DNA from: Chlamydiota bacterium | Lineage (GTDB): Bacteria > Chlamydiota > Chlamydiia > Chlamydiales > SM23-39 | NCBI GenBank assembly: GCA_027451825.1 | Contig: DAIDHZ010000017.1 | Location: 1-48,192, forward strand | Length of the DNA stretch: 48,192 bases | Direction of reading: 5' to 3' | Shown: one piece after another, positions 32,362 to 41,005 of the stretch | Layout: each line of letters opens with the position of its first letter | How positions within the stretch are numbered: position 1 is the first letter of the stretch | The notes under the pieces: model-generated | The model's database searches: none | Seen by the model: only the letters and a program-made list of their open reading frames with translations | Told to the model about the DNA's origin: nothing | Made by a program: the position numbers and the translations under genes

Positions 32362-33225
32362 ATGTTTTATTGGGATCCTACCCCTGAAATATTTTTTATT
32401 CCCTTTGTGAATTTGCCGGTGCGCTGGTATGGCGTCTTGTTTGCGGCCGGCTTTATTTTAGGGTTATCTCTTTGGAAATCGATTTTAACCCGGTATTTCT
32501 CTGTTTGTACAGACCTTAATTTGGAGGCTTCGCGTCAAAGAGCGGTTTTGATTGCAGATCGAGGGATGGTTTACATGGTTATGGCGACTCTTGTGGGAGC
32601 AAGACTAGGTCATATTCTTTTTTATGAACGATTTGAGACGTATTTATCAGATCCATTGGCTATTTTCCGAGTCTGGGAGGGAGGATTGGCAAGTCATGGA
32701 GCCGTTTTATCCATTATTTTAGCGATGATGCTTTTTGCTCATCGAATTCGTTCCATTGCGAGTTTCAACGTTGTTCGTCTTTTAGATCTGATGTCTCCTT
32801 CCGTGGCATTGGCTGCTTTTTTCATTCGCATTGGTAATTTTATGAATCAAGAGATTTTGGGCACTCCGACGACTCTTCCTTGGGGGGTTCTATTTGGTCA
32901 CCCAATTGATCGAAGCGATCCTGTTCTTCGGCATCCTGTGCAGATTTATGAAGCTCTGTTTTATTTGTTGGTGTTTTTTCTTTTATGGAGACTCAGTTAT
33001 AAACCTTATTTTTTAAAAACTTCTGGTAAGATGATCGGTTTATTTTTGATTTTAGTGTTTGGATTTCGTTTCCTGATTGAATATGTGAAATTAGAGCAAA
33101 GTCCTTTGATTTCTTTTTATTTGACAATGGGGCAAGTCTTGAGTATCCCTGTCATTTTTCTTGGAATTTTCTTTTATTTATTTCCTTTTTCGCGTCAGAA
33201 GAATTCCGCCTGCGCAAATCAATAA
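32362..33225 (+). CDS. lgt: Prolipoprotein diacylglyceryl transferase
   Basis: This 287-residue inner-membrane enzyme adds diacylglycerol to the lipobox cysteine of prelipoproteins. The signature FIRIGNFMNQEILGTPT (near 154-170) has the conserved Arg, Asn and Glu; the VRWYGVLFAAGFILG start (about 15-29) and GARLGHILFYE (about 80-90), and the EGGLASHGAVL stretch (near 112-122) follow the family. It serves lipoproteins such as the M15 protein at 10620. Its final 48 bp overlap the convergent EamA gene. Confidence 0.94.
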   Translation: MFYWDPTPEIFFIPFVNLPVRWYGVLFAAGFILGLSLWKSILTRYFSVCTDLNLEASRQRAVLIADRGMVYMVMATLVGARLGHILFYERFETYLSDPLAIFRVWEGGLASHGAVLSIILAMMLFAHRIRSIASFNVVRLLDLMSPSVALAAFFIRIGNFMNQEILGTPTTLPWGVLFGHPIDRSDPVLRHPVQIYEALFYLLVFFLLWRLSYKPYFLKTSGKMIGLFLILVFGFRFLIEYVKLEQSPLISFYLTMGQVLSIPVIFLGIFFYLFPFSRQKNSACANQ

Positions 33226-34074
33226 AATCCCTACGATCTCTAGAGGAGATGGGATGATGTGATGGACGATGTAGTCGATGAAAACAGAATAGATGACCGC
33301 TGAATATCCAAAGGGGGAGACAACAGCAGCTTTTCCATATTGTAATGATTTAAAAAAGAACGATTGACCGACTCCTGAAAGAAGTCCGATAAGGCCTAGG
33401 GGTATGAGTGTTTGCAGCGATTCGATATGCCATCCAATAGACAGAAATGGCAGAGTGATAATCAGGCTAATGAGATAGAAGTAAAAGTTGGTTGTGTGCA
33501 TTTTTTCGGATTGAGCCGCCATCCGAATTAAAGCTGTGCTAATCGCAAAAGAGATCCCGGATGCAAGTCCGGAAAGAGATCCTATTTGATCGAAGATATG
33601 CAGTGTTGGACGTAAAATGAGAATGATTCCTAAAAATCCGATCCCGATGAGAGTCAGTAATTTGTGATTGATCGGGGTTTGTTTCCAGATACGAAAGATA
33701 ATTGGAATAAAAAAGGGAGCTGTATTGATGAGAAGCGATGCATTGGTTAGAGATATGCTGCCGAGTGCTGAAACAATCAAGAATGTAGAAGCAGTTCCGC
33801 TTAAAGATCTTAAAAAAAGAAGTTGGAAGTTGGATGCTTTGAAGGCAGTTTTTCTATGATAGAGCATCCAGGGAAGAAAGAAAAGAATCCCTCCTATATT
33901 TCGTGCGGCTACAATGATGGGAATGGACGCTTTTGAGGTTAATGTTTGTGCGATAAACCAAATCAAAGAAGACATGAGTCCGCATGCCAACATGTAAAGG
34001 ATTCCTCGAGTTAAGTGATGAGGTCCTACGAGTCGTCTTTGAGCTTCTAAGGTGTCTGGGATTTCCTTGTGCAT
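33178..34074 (-). CDS. EamA-family transporter (second copy)
   Basis: This 298-residue protein has about ten helices in two halves. RNIGGILFFLPWMLY near 56-70 and SLTNASLLINTAPFFIPI near 107-124 are typical of the first EamA half, and GLLSGVGQSFFFKSLQYGKAAVVSPFGYSAV, near 233-263, of the second. This last segment resembles S-adenosylmethionine/organic-metabolite carriers of the DMT group known in intracellular bacteria, but the substrate is not certain. Its 3' end overlaps lgt by 48 bp on the opposite strand. Confidence 0.85.
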   Translation of the reverse strand: MHKEIPDTLEAQRRLVGPHHLTRGILYMLACGLMSSLIWFIAQTLTSKASIPIIVAARNIGGILFFLPWMLYHRKTAFKASNFQLLFLRSLSGTASTFLIVSALGSISLTNASLLINTAPFFIPIIFRIWKQTPINHKLLTLIGIGFLGIILILRPTLHIFDQIGSLSGLASGISFAISTALIRMAAQSEKMHTTNFYFYLISLIITLPFLSIGWHIESLQTLIPLGLIGLLSGVGQSFFFKSLQYGKAAVVSPFGYSAVIYSVFIDYIVHHIIPSPLEIVGILLICAGGILLTRKRK

Positions 34075-34167
34075 ATTATTTTTTTTTATATATGGAACCT
34101 TTTAAATCTTTGCAATTTGATTCATATTTTTGTATCTTTTGATTGATTCTCATATAGAGGTGGACTT

Positions 34168-34626
34168 ATGAATTTTGTACAGATTGCAGGACATTTGGGA
34201 GCAGATCCCGAAACTCGATTTACTCAGAGTGGAAAAAAGGTGACTACACTACGCGTTGCTGCGCGTTCTCGTAGAGGACAGCAAGATGAAACGATTTGGT
34301 GGAGAGTGGTGATTTGGGATGATCAATTTAAAAATATGTTGCCTCATTTTAAAAAAGGAAGTGCGATTATTGTTTTCGGGGAAATGAATAAACCTGAAAT
34401 TTTTAATGATCGAGAAGGGAAACCTCAAATTTCTTTAGAAGTCGTGGCTGTTCAGCTTCAGTTTAGTCCTTTCGGCAAGCCTTCTCAAGGAACATCTCAA
34501 GAAACGCGTTCTTCAGGATCTTACGCAAAACCATCAGAGCCAATGCCGGGCAGTGGTTATGAATCATTTTCTCCGATGGCAGGAGCTCCTTCTTCTTCTA
34601 ATTTTGATGATGAGGTGCCATTTTGA
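34168..34626 (+). CDS. ssb: Single-stranded DNA-binding protein
   Basis: This 152-residue OB-fold protein begins NFVQIAGHLGADPETRFTQSG and continues KVTTLRVAAR and ETIWWRVVIWDDQF, the usual SSB core, then a Gly/Ser/Pro-rich tail. It ends in the acidic tip FDDEVPF that binds replication partners. AGGTGG lies 7 bases before the ATG. Its stop overlaps the TTG start of pepA, an arrangement conserved in chlamydiae. Confidence 0.95.
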   Translation: MNFVQIAGHLGADPETRFTQSGKKVTTLRVAARSRRGQQDETIWWRVVIWDDQFKNMLPHFKKGSAIIVFGEMNKPEIFNDREGKPQISLEVVAVQLQFSPFGKPSQGTSQETRSSGSYAKPSEPMPGSGYESFSPMAGAPSSSNFDDEVPF

Positions 34627-36095
34627 AATATGCATTTTCTTTGAAAGAGAAAAATGCAGATGTATGCGTCCTTCCTTTTTGGGAAGGAGCATTGCCTGCT
34701 TTTGATCTTTCGAATTTCGCTTCTTTTGTTCGTCCTCTTGTAGATTCTGGTGATTTTAAAGGGAAAAGTGGAGAGACAATCTTCCTTTATCCGGAAGGCT
34801 TTGCATCCAAGAGACTTTTGTTGCTAGGACTTGGTAAAAAAAATAGTGTGACAGTGGAGTCTCTTCGACGTTCTTATGCAGCGGCTCTTCGTGCTTGTCA
34901 ATCTGTTCATGCAAAACTTGTGAATCTTTTTTCTTTGGACGGAGGATCTCTTTCTAAACAAGAGGTTCTTCAAGGGATATGGGAAGGATTTCTTTTATCC
35001 AATTATGTTTTTAATTCCTTTAAAAAAGAGACGCTTGAAAGTACATTTTCCTTGATTGATGAGGTTCACTTTATAGGATTTGATGAGTCTTTGGAGCCCG
35101 CTTTAAAAACGGCTCAAATCGTTGCTGAAAGCGTTTATTTTACAAGAGATTTAGTGAATGGGAATGCAGATGAGGTCATTCCTCAGAAGCTTGCAGAAAC
35201 AGCAAAATCTCTCATGAAGCTGTCTCCGCGTATTCAAACCGTGGTGCATGATAAGGCTTGGTTAGAAAAGCAAAAAATGGGTCTTATTTTAGCAGTGAAT
35301 CGCGCTTCTTCTGTAGATCCTTATTTGATTGAAGTTTCTTATCAAGGAAATCCAAATTCGAAAGAACACATCGTGCTCGTTGGAAAAGGGGTGACTTATG
35401 ATACGGGAGGTCTTTCATTAAAGACAACAGACGGCATGCTCACCATGAAATGCGATATGGCGGGTGCCGCTGCTGTTTTAGGAGCGATTCGAGCCGCTTC
35501 GCTTTTGAATTTGAAAGTGAATATAACAGGAGTCATTCCAAGCGTTGAAAATTGTATTGGACCTTTAAGTTATAAACTCGGTGATGTTTACACTTCATAT
35601 TCAGGGAGAACGGTTGAGATTAATAATACGGATGCGGAAGGTCGTCTTATTTTGGCAGATGCTCTTTCTTATGCAGTCAAACACTTAAATCCTACAATGA
35701 TGATTGATCTTGCGACATTGACAGGAAGCGTCGTGATGTCGCTCGGCGAGCATATTGCCGGTTTTTGTGCGAATCAGGATGCCCTTGCAGATCGCTTGAT
35801 GGAAGCGTCCAAGAGAACTTCAGAACTTTTATGGCGTTTCCCTTTGCATACAGAATATAAAGAGGCGTTCAAGTCTGATATCGCAGACATGACGAATTCC
35901 GGAGGTAGGGAAGCAGGTTGTATTAAAGGAGCTCTCTTTTTGGAAGACTTTGTAGGACAACTTCCTTGGGCTCATGTGGATATTGCAGGAACTGCCTATT
36001 GGTCAAAGCCGAAGTATTATTATCCTACAAGGGCAACCGGATACGGGGTCCGTCTTTTGATTGATTTGTTGAAACAATTGGTTATCCATGAATAA
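34623..36095 (+). CDS. pepA: Leucyl aminopeptidase (M17)
   Basis: This 490-residue dimetal exopeptidase has the metal-binding and catalytic segments GKGVTYDTGGLSLK (near 259-272), KCDMAGAAAVLGA (near 278-290) and the family signature NNTDAEGRLILADAL (near 337-351). Its start codon is TTG, overlapping the ssb TGA. It releases N-terminal residues from peptides in the cytoplasm, feeding amino acid recycling together with the proline iminopeptidase encoded at 4051. It overlaps the following gene by 8 bp. Confidence 0.93.
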   Translation: MKYAFSLKEKNADVCVLPFWEGALPAFDLSNFASFVRPLVDSGDFKGKSGETIFLYPEGFASKRLLLLGLGKKNSVTVESLRRSYAAALRACQSVHAKLVNLFSLDGGSLSKQEVLQGIWEGFLLSNYVFNSFKKETLESTFSLIDEVHFIGFDESLEPALKTAQIVAESVYFTRDLVNGNADEVIPQKLAETAKSLMKLSPRIQTVVHDKAWLEKQKMGLILAVNRASSVDPYLIEVSYQGNPNSKEHIVLVGKGVTYDTGGLSLKTTDGMLTMKCDMAGAAAVLGAIRAASLLNLKVNITGVIPSVENCIGPLSYKLGDVYTSYSGRTVEINNTDAEGRLILADALSYAVKHLNPTMMIDLATLTGSVVMSLGEHIAGFCANQDALADRLMEASKRTSELLWRFPLHTEYKEAFKSDIADMTNSGGREAGCIKGALFLEDFVGQLPWAHVDIAGTAYWSKPKYYYPTRATGYGVRLLIDLLKQLVIHE

Positions 36096-36939
36096 GGGGG
36101 AGCGTTTTCAGGTAGAAAAAAGACAAAAGCTTGTCTCTTTTCTTCAAGAAAAGATCGGAGGATCTGGAAAAAAAATTCGACGATCTTTAGAAAATAACTC
36201 TTGCAAAATCAATGGGAAAATTGAGCGTTTTGGCTCTGTTTGGGTTGAAAAAAATAGCATTGTTGAATATCGAGAACCACATTTTCAGCCCATGAACTTT
36301 TCTTCTCTTTTTGAAAATGACGATTTGAAAATCGTTGCAAAACCATCCGGCTGGGTTTGTGATGATGGTTCTTGTCAAAGGACTTTTGGAAACAATGTAT
36401 TTTTAGTGCATCGTCTGGATAAAGACACAACAGGCGCTTTTATTTTGGCAAAAAGCAAAAGAGTGCGCGATGAACTCATGGAGCTTTTTTTTCAAAAGAA
36501 GATTGAAAAACAGTATTTGGCCATTGTAGATGGCCTTATGCAGCAAAATTCTGGGATTCAAGACACTTTTTTGGCAAAAAAAAGAAGTTTTGAAGGACAG
36601 ACCATTTATGGATCCTCTTCTCATGGAAGTAGAGCGATCACTCGTTTTGAAGTGATGGCTCGAGGATCCTCTGAAACTCTTGTCCGTTGTTACCCAATCA
36701 CAGGAAGAACGCATCAGATTCGAGTTCATATGGCGGAATTAGGCCATCCTCTTTTAATTGATCGGCAATATTCTGAAAGGTTTCATTCGTCTCTTTTTGC
36801 AGAGCGTCCTTTACTTCATGCCGAAAGAGTTTGTTTTTCTTATCGAGGCGCTTTGATTGAAGCAAAAGCACCTCTTCCAATGGATTTTAAAAAGAGCCTT
36901 GAATGCATCAGATGGAGCAGTTCTTTGGCTGAAATCTGA
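36088..36939 (+). CDS. RluA-family pseudouridine synthase
   Basis: This 283-residue enzyme has an S4-like RNA-binding N-terminus (QKLVSFLQEKIGGSGKKIRRSLENN, read in parts over about 13-37) and the catalytic motif HRLDKDTTGAFILAKS (Asp in HRLD, near residue 109). A later RCYPITGRTHQIRVHMAELGHPLL stretch (about 204-227, in parts) is the RluA family's third motif. It isomerises uridine in rRNA or tRNA; the target cannot be told between RluA, RluC and RluD types. Its last 100 bp overlap a gene on the other strand, which is longer than usual. Confidence 0.9.
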   Translation: MNKGERFQVEKRQKLVSFLQEKIGGSGKKIRRSLENNSCKINGKIERFGSVWVEKNSIVEYREPHFQPMNFSSLFENDDLKIVAKPSGWVCDDGSCQRTFGNNVFLVHRLDKDTTGAFILAKSKRVRDELMELFFQKKIEKQYLAIVDGLMQQNSGIQDTFLAKKRSFEGQTIYGSSSHGSRAITRFEVMARGSSETLVRCYPITGRTHQIRVHMAELGHPLLIDRQYSERFHSSLFAERPLLHAERVCFSYRGALIEAKAPLPMDFKKSLECIRWSSSLAEI

Positions 36940-38333
36940 TTTTCTTGAAATTCTTTTTTAAGTGTCCTTTCAAAAAAAGCGATGTCCGGAAAAAAAGAGT
37001 GGATGAGATTTTTTTTTACGATTTGACAGAGTTTTTCATTGAAAGAATATTCTTTTTGGATAATCCCATTTAATTGATTAAATCCAGATTTTGTAGAAGG
37101 ATGTTTTAAGAGTTTTCCGATGTGTTTAGCGATCTCGTTCCAAGGTTTTTGTTCTTGGAAATAGAGCTCATCCACCCATTCAGCGCCATGATCTTTGCTG
37201 TGGCATAAAGAATTCCTGATGAGCCGAAAGAATTGGATAGCCCCCGGATATTGCGAGATCCGATTTTCAGCAAGAGCTATTAAATCTTTGATCAAAGAAC
37301 AAAATTGCGAAGATTTGTCGTAAAAAAAGATCTTGTTTAAAGAAATGGCAAATGGAAGGGAAGTATCACTGACGCCTACAAAATCTTTACTTAAAGCAAG
37401 AAGGGTAAAAACATCCTCATGGATGAGATTTTTTAGAGATAGAATGCGAACCGTTTTCCCCTCTTTTGCTAAAACATAGGTTCTTACTTTTTTTGTTTGA
37501 TGAATTTCTATTTTTTTGATGTTGAAATTGGGTTCTAAGATTTGTTCAAGCGTGTCAATTAGGAATGAAAGCTCTTCAGAATTTAAGACGCATAGATCGA
37601 TGTCTTTGTCGAGTGTCGATTCAGAGGCTAAAAGAGCGTAAAGATAGATTTTGGCTCCTTTTTCTGAAAAACAATCAGCAAAATAGAAATGATGATTTTC
37701 TTCGTAGTTTTCTATTTCCTTTTTTGATGGCTTTATTGTTTGAAATAACCATTTTAACAATTCTTCGTTACGAACCTTCTGAAAGGTGAAATCAGAAGAT
37801 GAGAAAGTTATAATTCCATATTCCAAAAAATGAAGACCCATGCAATAGAGAGGATCTTTGGAAAAAGGGGATGATTCTAAAAAACCGGGTTCTCCGATGA
37901 GAAGAGTTGATGGGTGAGGAGTTTTGTTTGGCGTGGAAAGGATGAGATCGAAAGAATTGATTTTCTTGAGATCTTTGGAGTTTGAATCTATCCAATCAAT
38001 ATCGAGATGTTGGAAATGTTGCTTGAGAATATGCATGATTTCTTTTTCTTGGAAGTTATAAAGGAAGATTCGAGACGATTGAGGAAGTTCGATCATTTCA
38101 TACAGCGGGAGCAAAAAATGCTCGATCACTTTTATTTTTAATAATCCAAGATCTGAAAAGCCGTCTTTAATGAGAGTCTTTGAGGGATGTTTGTGATGAT
38201 AAAGCCGAGGAAGCCCTCTTAAAATTTTTAAAGAGCTCTCTTGAGAAGAAAATACTTGAAGAAGAGATTGCTCTAAACAATGAGAGGCGTTGTTTGAAAA
38301 AAAGGGTGCCGTTTCGCATCTTTTTTGAGTCAT
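36840..38333 (-). CDS. Uncharacterised protein, possible glycosyltransferase-like fold
   Basis: This 497-residue cytoplasmic protein has no signal peptide or membrane segment and I do not recognise it with certainty. It is rich in Leu, Lys, Phe and Ser. The C-terminal half has SKDFVGVSDTSLPFAISLNKIFFYD, in parts near 340-364, a pattern similar to the donor-binding region of some GT-B enzymes and to large uncharacterised proteins of Legionella and chlamydiae. The start at 38333 (MTQKRCETAPFF) has a GGAG site; an upstream in-frame start would add 21 residues. Its 3' end covers the last 100 bp of the pseudouridine synthase gene on the other strand. An effector role is possible but not supported by a motif. 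Confidence 0.65.
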   Translation of the reverse strand: MTQKRCETAPFFSNNASHCLEQSLLQVFSSQESSLKILRGLPRLYHHKHPSKTLIKDGFSDLGLLKIKVIEHFLLPLYEMIELPQSSRIFLYNFQEKEIMHILKQHFQHLDIDWIDSNSKDLKKINSFDLILSTPNKTPHPSTLLIGEPGFLESSPFSKDPLYCMGLHFLEYGIITFSSSDFTFQKVRNEELLKWLFQTIKPSKKEIENYEENHHFYFADCFSEKGAKIYLYALLASESTLDKDIDLCVLNSEELSFLIDTLEQILEPNFNIKKIEIHQTKKVRTYVLAKEGKTVRILSLKNLIHEDVFTLLALSKDFVGVSDTSLPFAISLNKIFFYDKSSQFCSLIKDLIALAENRISQYPGAIQFFRLIRNSLCHSKDHGAEWVDELYFQEQKPWNEIAKHIGKLLKHPSTKSGFNQLNGIIQKEYSFNEKLCQIVKKNLIHSFFPDIAFFERTLKKEFQENQISAKELLHLMHSRLFLKSIGRGAFASIKAPR

Positions 38334-38426
38334 GTAAAAACGAACTCCAAGAAAAAAATGTCCTACGGAGATACTTGATTGACAAGAAGATGTCAAATTC
38401 TTTTTTTAAAGATTGTGTAAATTTCT

Positions 38427-38792
38427 TTATCTAAAGAATCGTTGATAGAGGCAATCCGCTGTATAAGCGACGGACAATGCCGTAACGGTTTTGATTCCTC
38501 CAATGACTTGTCCATTGTTAAATCCGTCAAAATAGCCTTGAGCATAGTTGACTTTGCGAGCTTCTTCACAACCTTCTACATATCCTTTGAAATAGATTGC
38601 TTGAGGATTTGTCCATTGTTGAAAGAAAGATTGAACAAATGAAGAGGTCTTTTTTTGACTTGGGAGAGGGTGGTTTTCTATATGAGAGGCTTCATAATGT
38701 TGATGAGTGCGAGTCATAACCTGCTTGAGAGCGCTTTTCGTTTTCTCGGTCATGGCGCTTTGAATTTTAGTGATCCAAGGGATGTTACTCAT
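38427..38792 (-). CDS. Small uncharacterised protein
   Basis: This 121-residue protein starts MSNIPWITKIQSAMTEKTK. The middle has IYFKGYVEGCEEARKVNYAQ then GYFDGFNNGQVIGGIKTVTA, a Gly- and Tyr-rich stretch with the pattern GY..G...A/N repeated twice (KGYVEG, QGYFDG). The C-terminal end VIGGIKTVTALSVAYTADCLY is mildly hydrophobic and could insert into a membrane. It lies upstream of the 497-residue gene on the same strand, 93 bp apart. I cannot assign a function. Confidence 0.6.
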   Translation of the reverse strand: MSNIPWITKIQSAMTEKTKSALKQVMTRTHQHYEASHIENHPLPSQKKTSSFVQSFFQQWTNPQAIYFKGYVEGCEEARKVNYAQGYFDGFNNGQVIGGIKTVTALSVAYTADCLYQRFFR

Positions 38793-38864
38793 AATATATA
38801 CTCTTTTTTAATGATATTATATCATGAGCGTTTGTTTTATTTGTAATAAACTTATTTTTTTTAT

Positions 38865-40769
38865 TTATACAGAAATAACTTGTCCTCTTGTGTATGTTTC
38901 CCAAAGAAAGCGAAATTCTGGACAAGTTTGAAGAAGCTTATCTAAAGGTCCTTCTCCTATTTTTTGTCCTTTTTCTAGAAAAATAATACGATCCGCGTGC
39001 TCGATCGTTGAGAGTCTATGGGCGATGATGATTTGAGTGATTTTTCCTTGAAGTCTTTGAATGGCATTTTGAATTTTCTTTTCAGAAATGGCATCTAGAG
39101 AGGATGTTGCTTCATCCATAACGAGAATGGGGGCTTTTTTAATGAGAGCTCTTGCAATGGCAAGCCTTTGCTGCTGGCCGCCTGACAGAGTTTTCCCCAT
39201 TTCAGCAAGCGTTGTGTTGTATTGATTCGGGAGTTGTTCGATGAACTCGTGAGCTTCTGCTTTTCGTGCTGCATCTTCGATTTCTTCTAAAGAAAAATTT
39301 CTTCCAAAAGTGATGTTTTCATTCACTGTATCAAAGAATAAAAATGGCTTTTGAGGAACAAAGGCAATTTGTTCTCTTAAATGTTTTTGCGTATATTTTT
39401 GAATGGGGATTCCATCAATGCGGATTTCTCCTTGTTGAATTTCGTAGAGTCTCGGTAAAAGTTGAACAAGAGTTGATTTTCCTGCGCCGGTCGCACCTAC
39501 AATGGCTACGACTTCTCCTTTTTTGATAGAAAAACTGACATCTTTTAAGATCCAATCTTGGTTGTACTTGAACCAAACTTTATCGAATTCAATCGAATCG
39601 TGAAAATGGTTGAAATCGATGGATTCTTGGATGTCTACAATTTGAGGTTTTAGATTGAGTACCTCGAACATTCTTTCCGCAGCAACAACTCCTTTTTGGA
39701 TATTTGCGTTTTCTTCAGCAATTTTTTTGACGGGTTCATAGAAAAGATGTAAAAGTCCGCAAAACATGAGAAGTCCCCCAATGCTCATATGAAGAGCATA
39801 GAGTCCAAATAAAACAACAATTGCAAGACACATGGTTGCAATGAAATGCAAAACAGGACGAGTCAGAAGTCCATATTTGGCGCTTTTTGTTTCTAAAAGA
39901 GCCATTCGATCATTTTGTTCTTTATATTTTTTTAAAGAAAAGGCTTCCATGGCAAACATTTTCACTGTTTGGATACCTGCGAGAAAATCGAGAATAATGG
40001 AGGTGAAAGTTTCTTGATTTTTTTGGATTTGTCTGGTGACTTTTTTGACGCGTTTTGTGAGAGAAACTACAGGAAGGATCACGAGAGGGAGTCCTAAAAA
40101 AATAATCATTGAAAGTTGCCATGAGAGATAAAAGCAAGCAATCAGCGTAGAAATAAGTGTGAATGGAGTTTGGAAATAATTGGTGAGACACGAATTTAAT
40201 GAAGATGCAATTTGACCTGCATCTCCGACGGCTCTTGTAGAAAGAGACCCTAAGTTGTGTTCTTGATAAAAACTTAAAGGAAGAGACTGAATATGTTCAA
40301 AATATTGTTGTCTTAAATCTCTAGTAATACGAATCGAAAGAATCTGAGTAAGATAGCGTGCTATGAAAAGAGAGACTGCCTTAAAAAGGGCGACAAAAAG
40401 AAGAATCCAAATTAATAGAATAAAGTTTTTCTCGATATCAAAATGAAGAGAGATTTTTTGCATCACCCAAGAAAGGGGATTCATGTCTTTTTTTTGAGAC
40501 ATGAAAAGCGCAGCATCTTGTTTGGTGATGATCCCGTCATGATTGAGATCAATTTCCGGCCATTTTTCAATGGTATCTTTTAAAGAGATTTGAGTTTCAT
40601 TTTTAGATCCAAAGAGGACAAAAAAATCAGTTCCTGTGTTGGCCATGAGACCTACAGAAAACATTTCGCATTGGTTGGCGATTGTAAGAAGTAAAAGAGA
40701 AAAGAAGGTGATTAAGCTTAAAGCAAAGTGTTTTCGACTTCTAAAAGCCGCTTGAAGAAGCAATTTCAT
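38865..40769 (-). CDS. ABC exporter (MsbA-like) with an EF-hand insert
   Basis: This 634-residue fusion of membrane and ATPase domains resembles lipid A flippase-type exporters. The ATPase has Walker A GATGAGKST (425-433), signature LSGGQ (528-532), Walker B ILVMDE (548-553) and switch H584. The N-terminal half has six helices. Between helix 1 (about 16-32) and helix 2 (about 113-135) there is a long hydrophilic loop that includes DLNHDGIITKQD (74-85), a complete 12-residue EF-hand loop with acids at positions 1, 5 and 12 and Asn at 3. This insert faces the periplasm and could bind calcium. It is next to accA, as msbA is in Chlamydia. No second EF-hand is visible. Confidence 0.88.
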   Translation of the reverse strand: MKLLLQAAFRSRKHFALSLITFFSLLLLTIANQCEMFSVGLMANTGTDFFVLFGSKNETQISLKDTIEKWPEIDLNHDGIITKQDAALFMSQKKDMNPLSWVMQKISLHFDIEKNFILLIWILLFVALFKAVSLFIARYLTQILSIRITRDLRQQYFEHIQSLPLSFYQEHNLGSLSTRAVGDAGQIASSLNSCLTNYFQTPFTLISTLIACFYLSWQLSMIIFLGLPLVILPVVSLTKRVKKVTRQIQKNQETFTSIILDFLAGIQTVKMFAMEAFSLKKYKEQNDRMALLETKSAKYGLLTRPVLHFIATMCLAIVVLFGLYALHMSIGGLLMFCGLLHLFYEPVKKIAEENANIQKGVVAAERMFEVLNLKPQIVDIQESIDFNHFHDSIEFDKVWFKYNQDWILKDVSFSIKKGEVVAIVGATGAGKSTLVQLLPRLYEIQQGEIRIDGIPIQKYTQKHLREQIAFVPQKPFLFFDTVNENITFGRNFSLEEIEDAARKAEAHEFIEQLPNQYNTTLAEMGKTLSGGQQQRLAIARALIKKAPILVMDEATSSLDAISEKKIQNAIQRLQGKITQIIIAHRLSTIEHADRIIFLEKGQKIGEGPLDKLLQTCPEFRFLWETYTRGQVISV

Positions 40770-40811
40770 TTGTCTATGTTCCGTTCTTCAAGAGTATATC
40801 GGAAGAGTGAT

Positions 40812-41005
40812 TATACCGGAAATGATCCGAGAATCGGTTTTCTTTGGGTGTCTTTGAAGAACTCTCCCCTAGAAAGGGAAAAATTCTTCGCTCCGGTAAT
40901 GGGCGGCAAATTTTTTGCCGCAAATTGATCAGATAGCTCGGCTAACCCACCAATGAAGGGATGGGATTTAAGCTTCGAGCCGCCCGTTGAACTGGAATGA
41001 GTCTA
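40812..41005. repeat. Hybrid palindromic repeat (type A left end, type C-like right end)
   Basis: The left end TATACCGGAAATGATCCGAG and AATCGGTTTT match the type A shell; the right end GTTGAACTGGAATGAGTCTA resembles the type C shell end (TTTGAACTGGAACGAGTATA). The two ends do not pair with each other. The centre has small hairpins: GAAGAA with TTCTTC, CTCCCCTAGAAAGGGA, and GGCAAATTTTTTGCC. The right end covers the accA stop codon. Confidence 0.6.
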
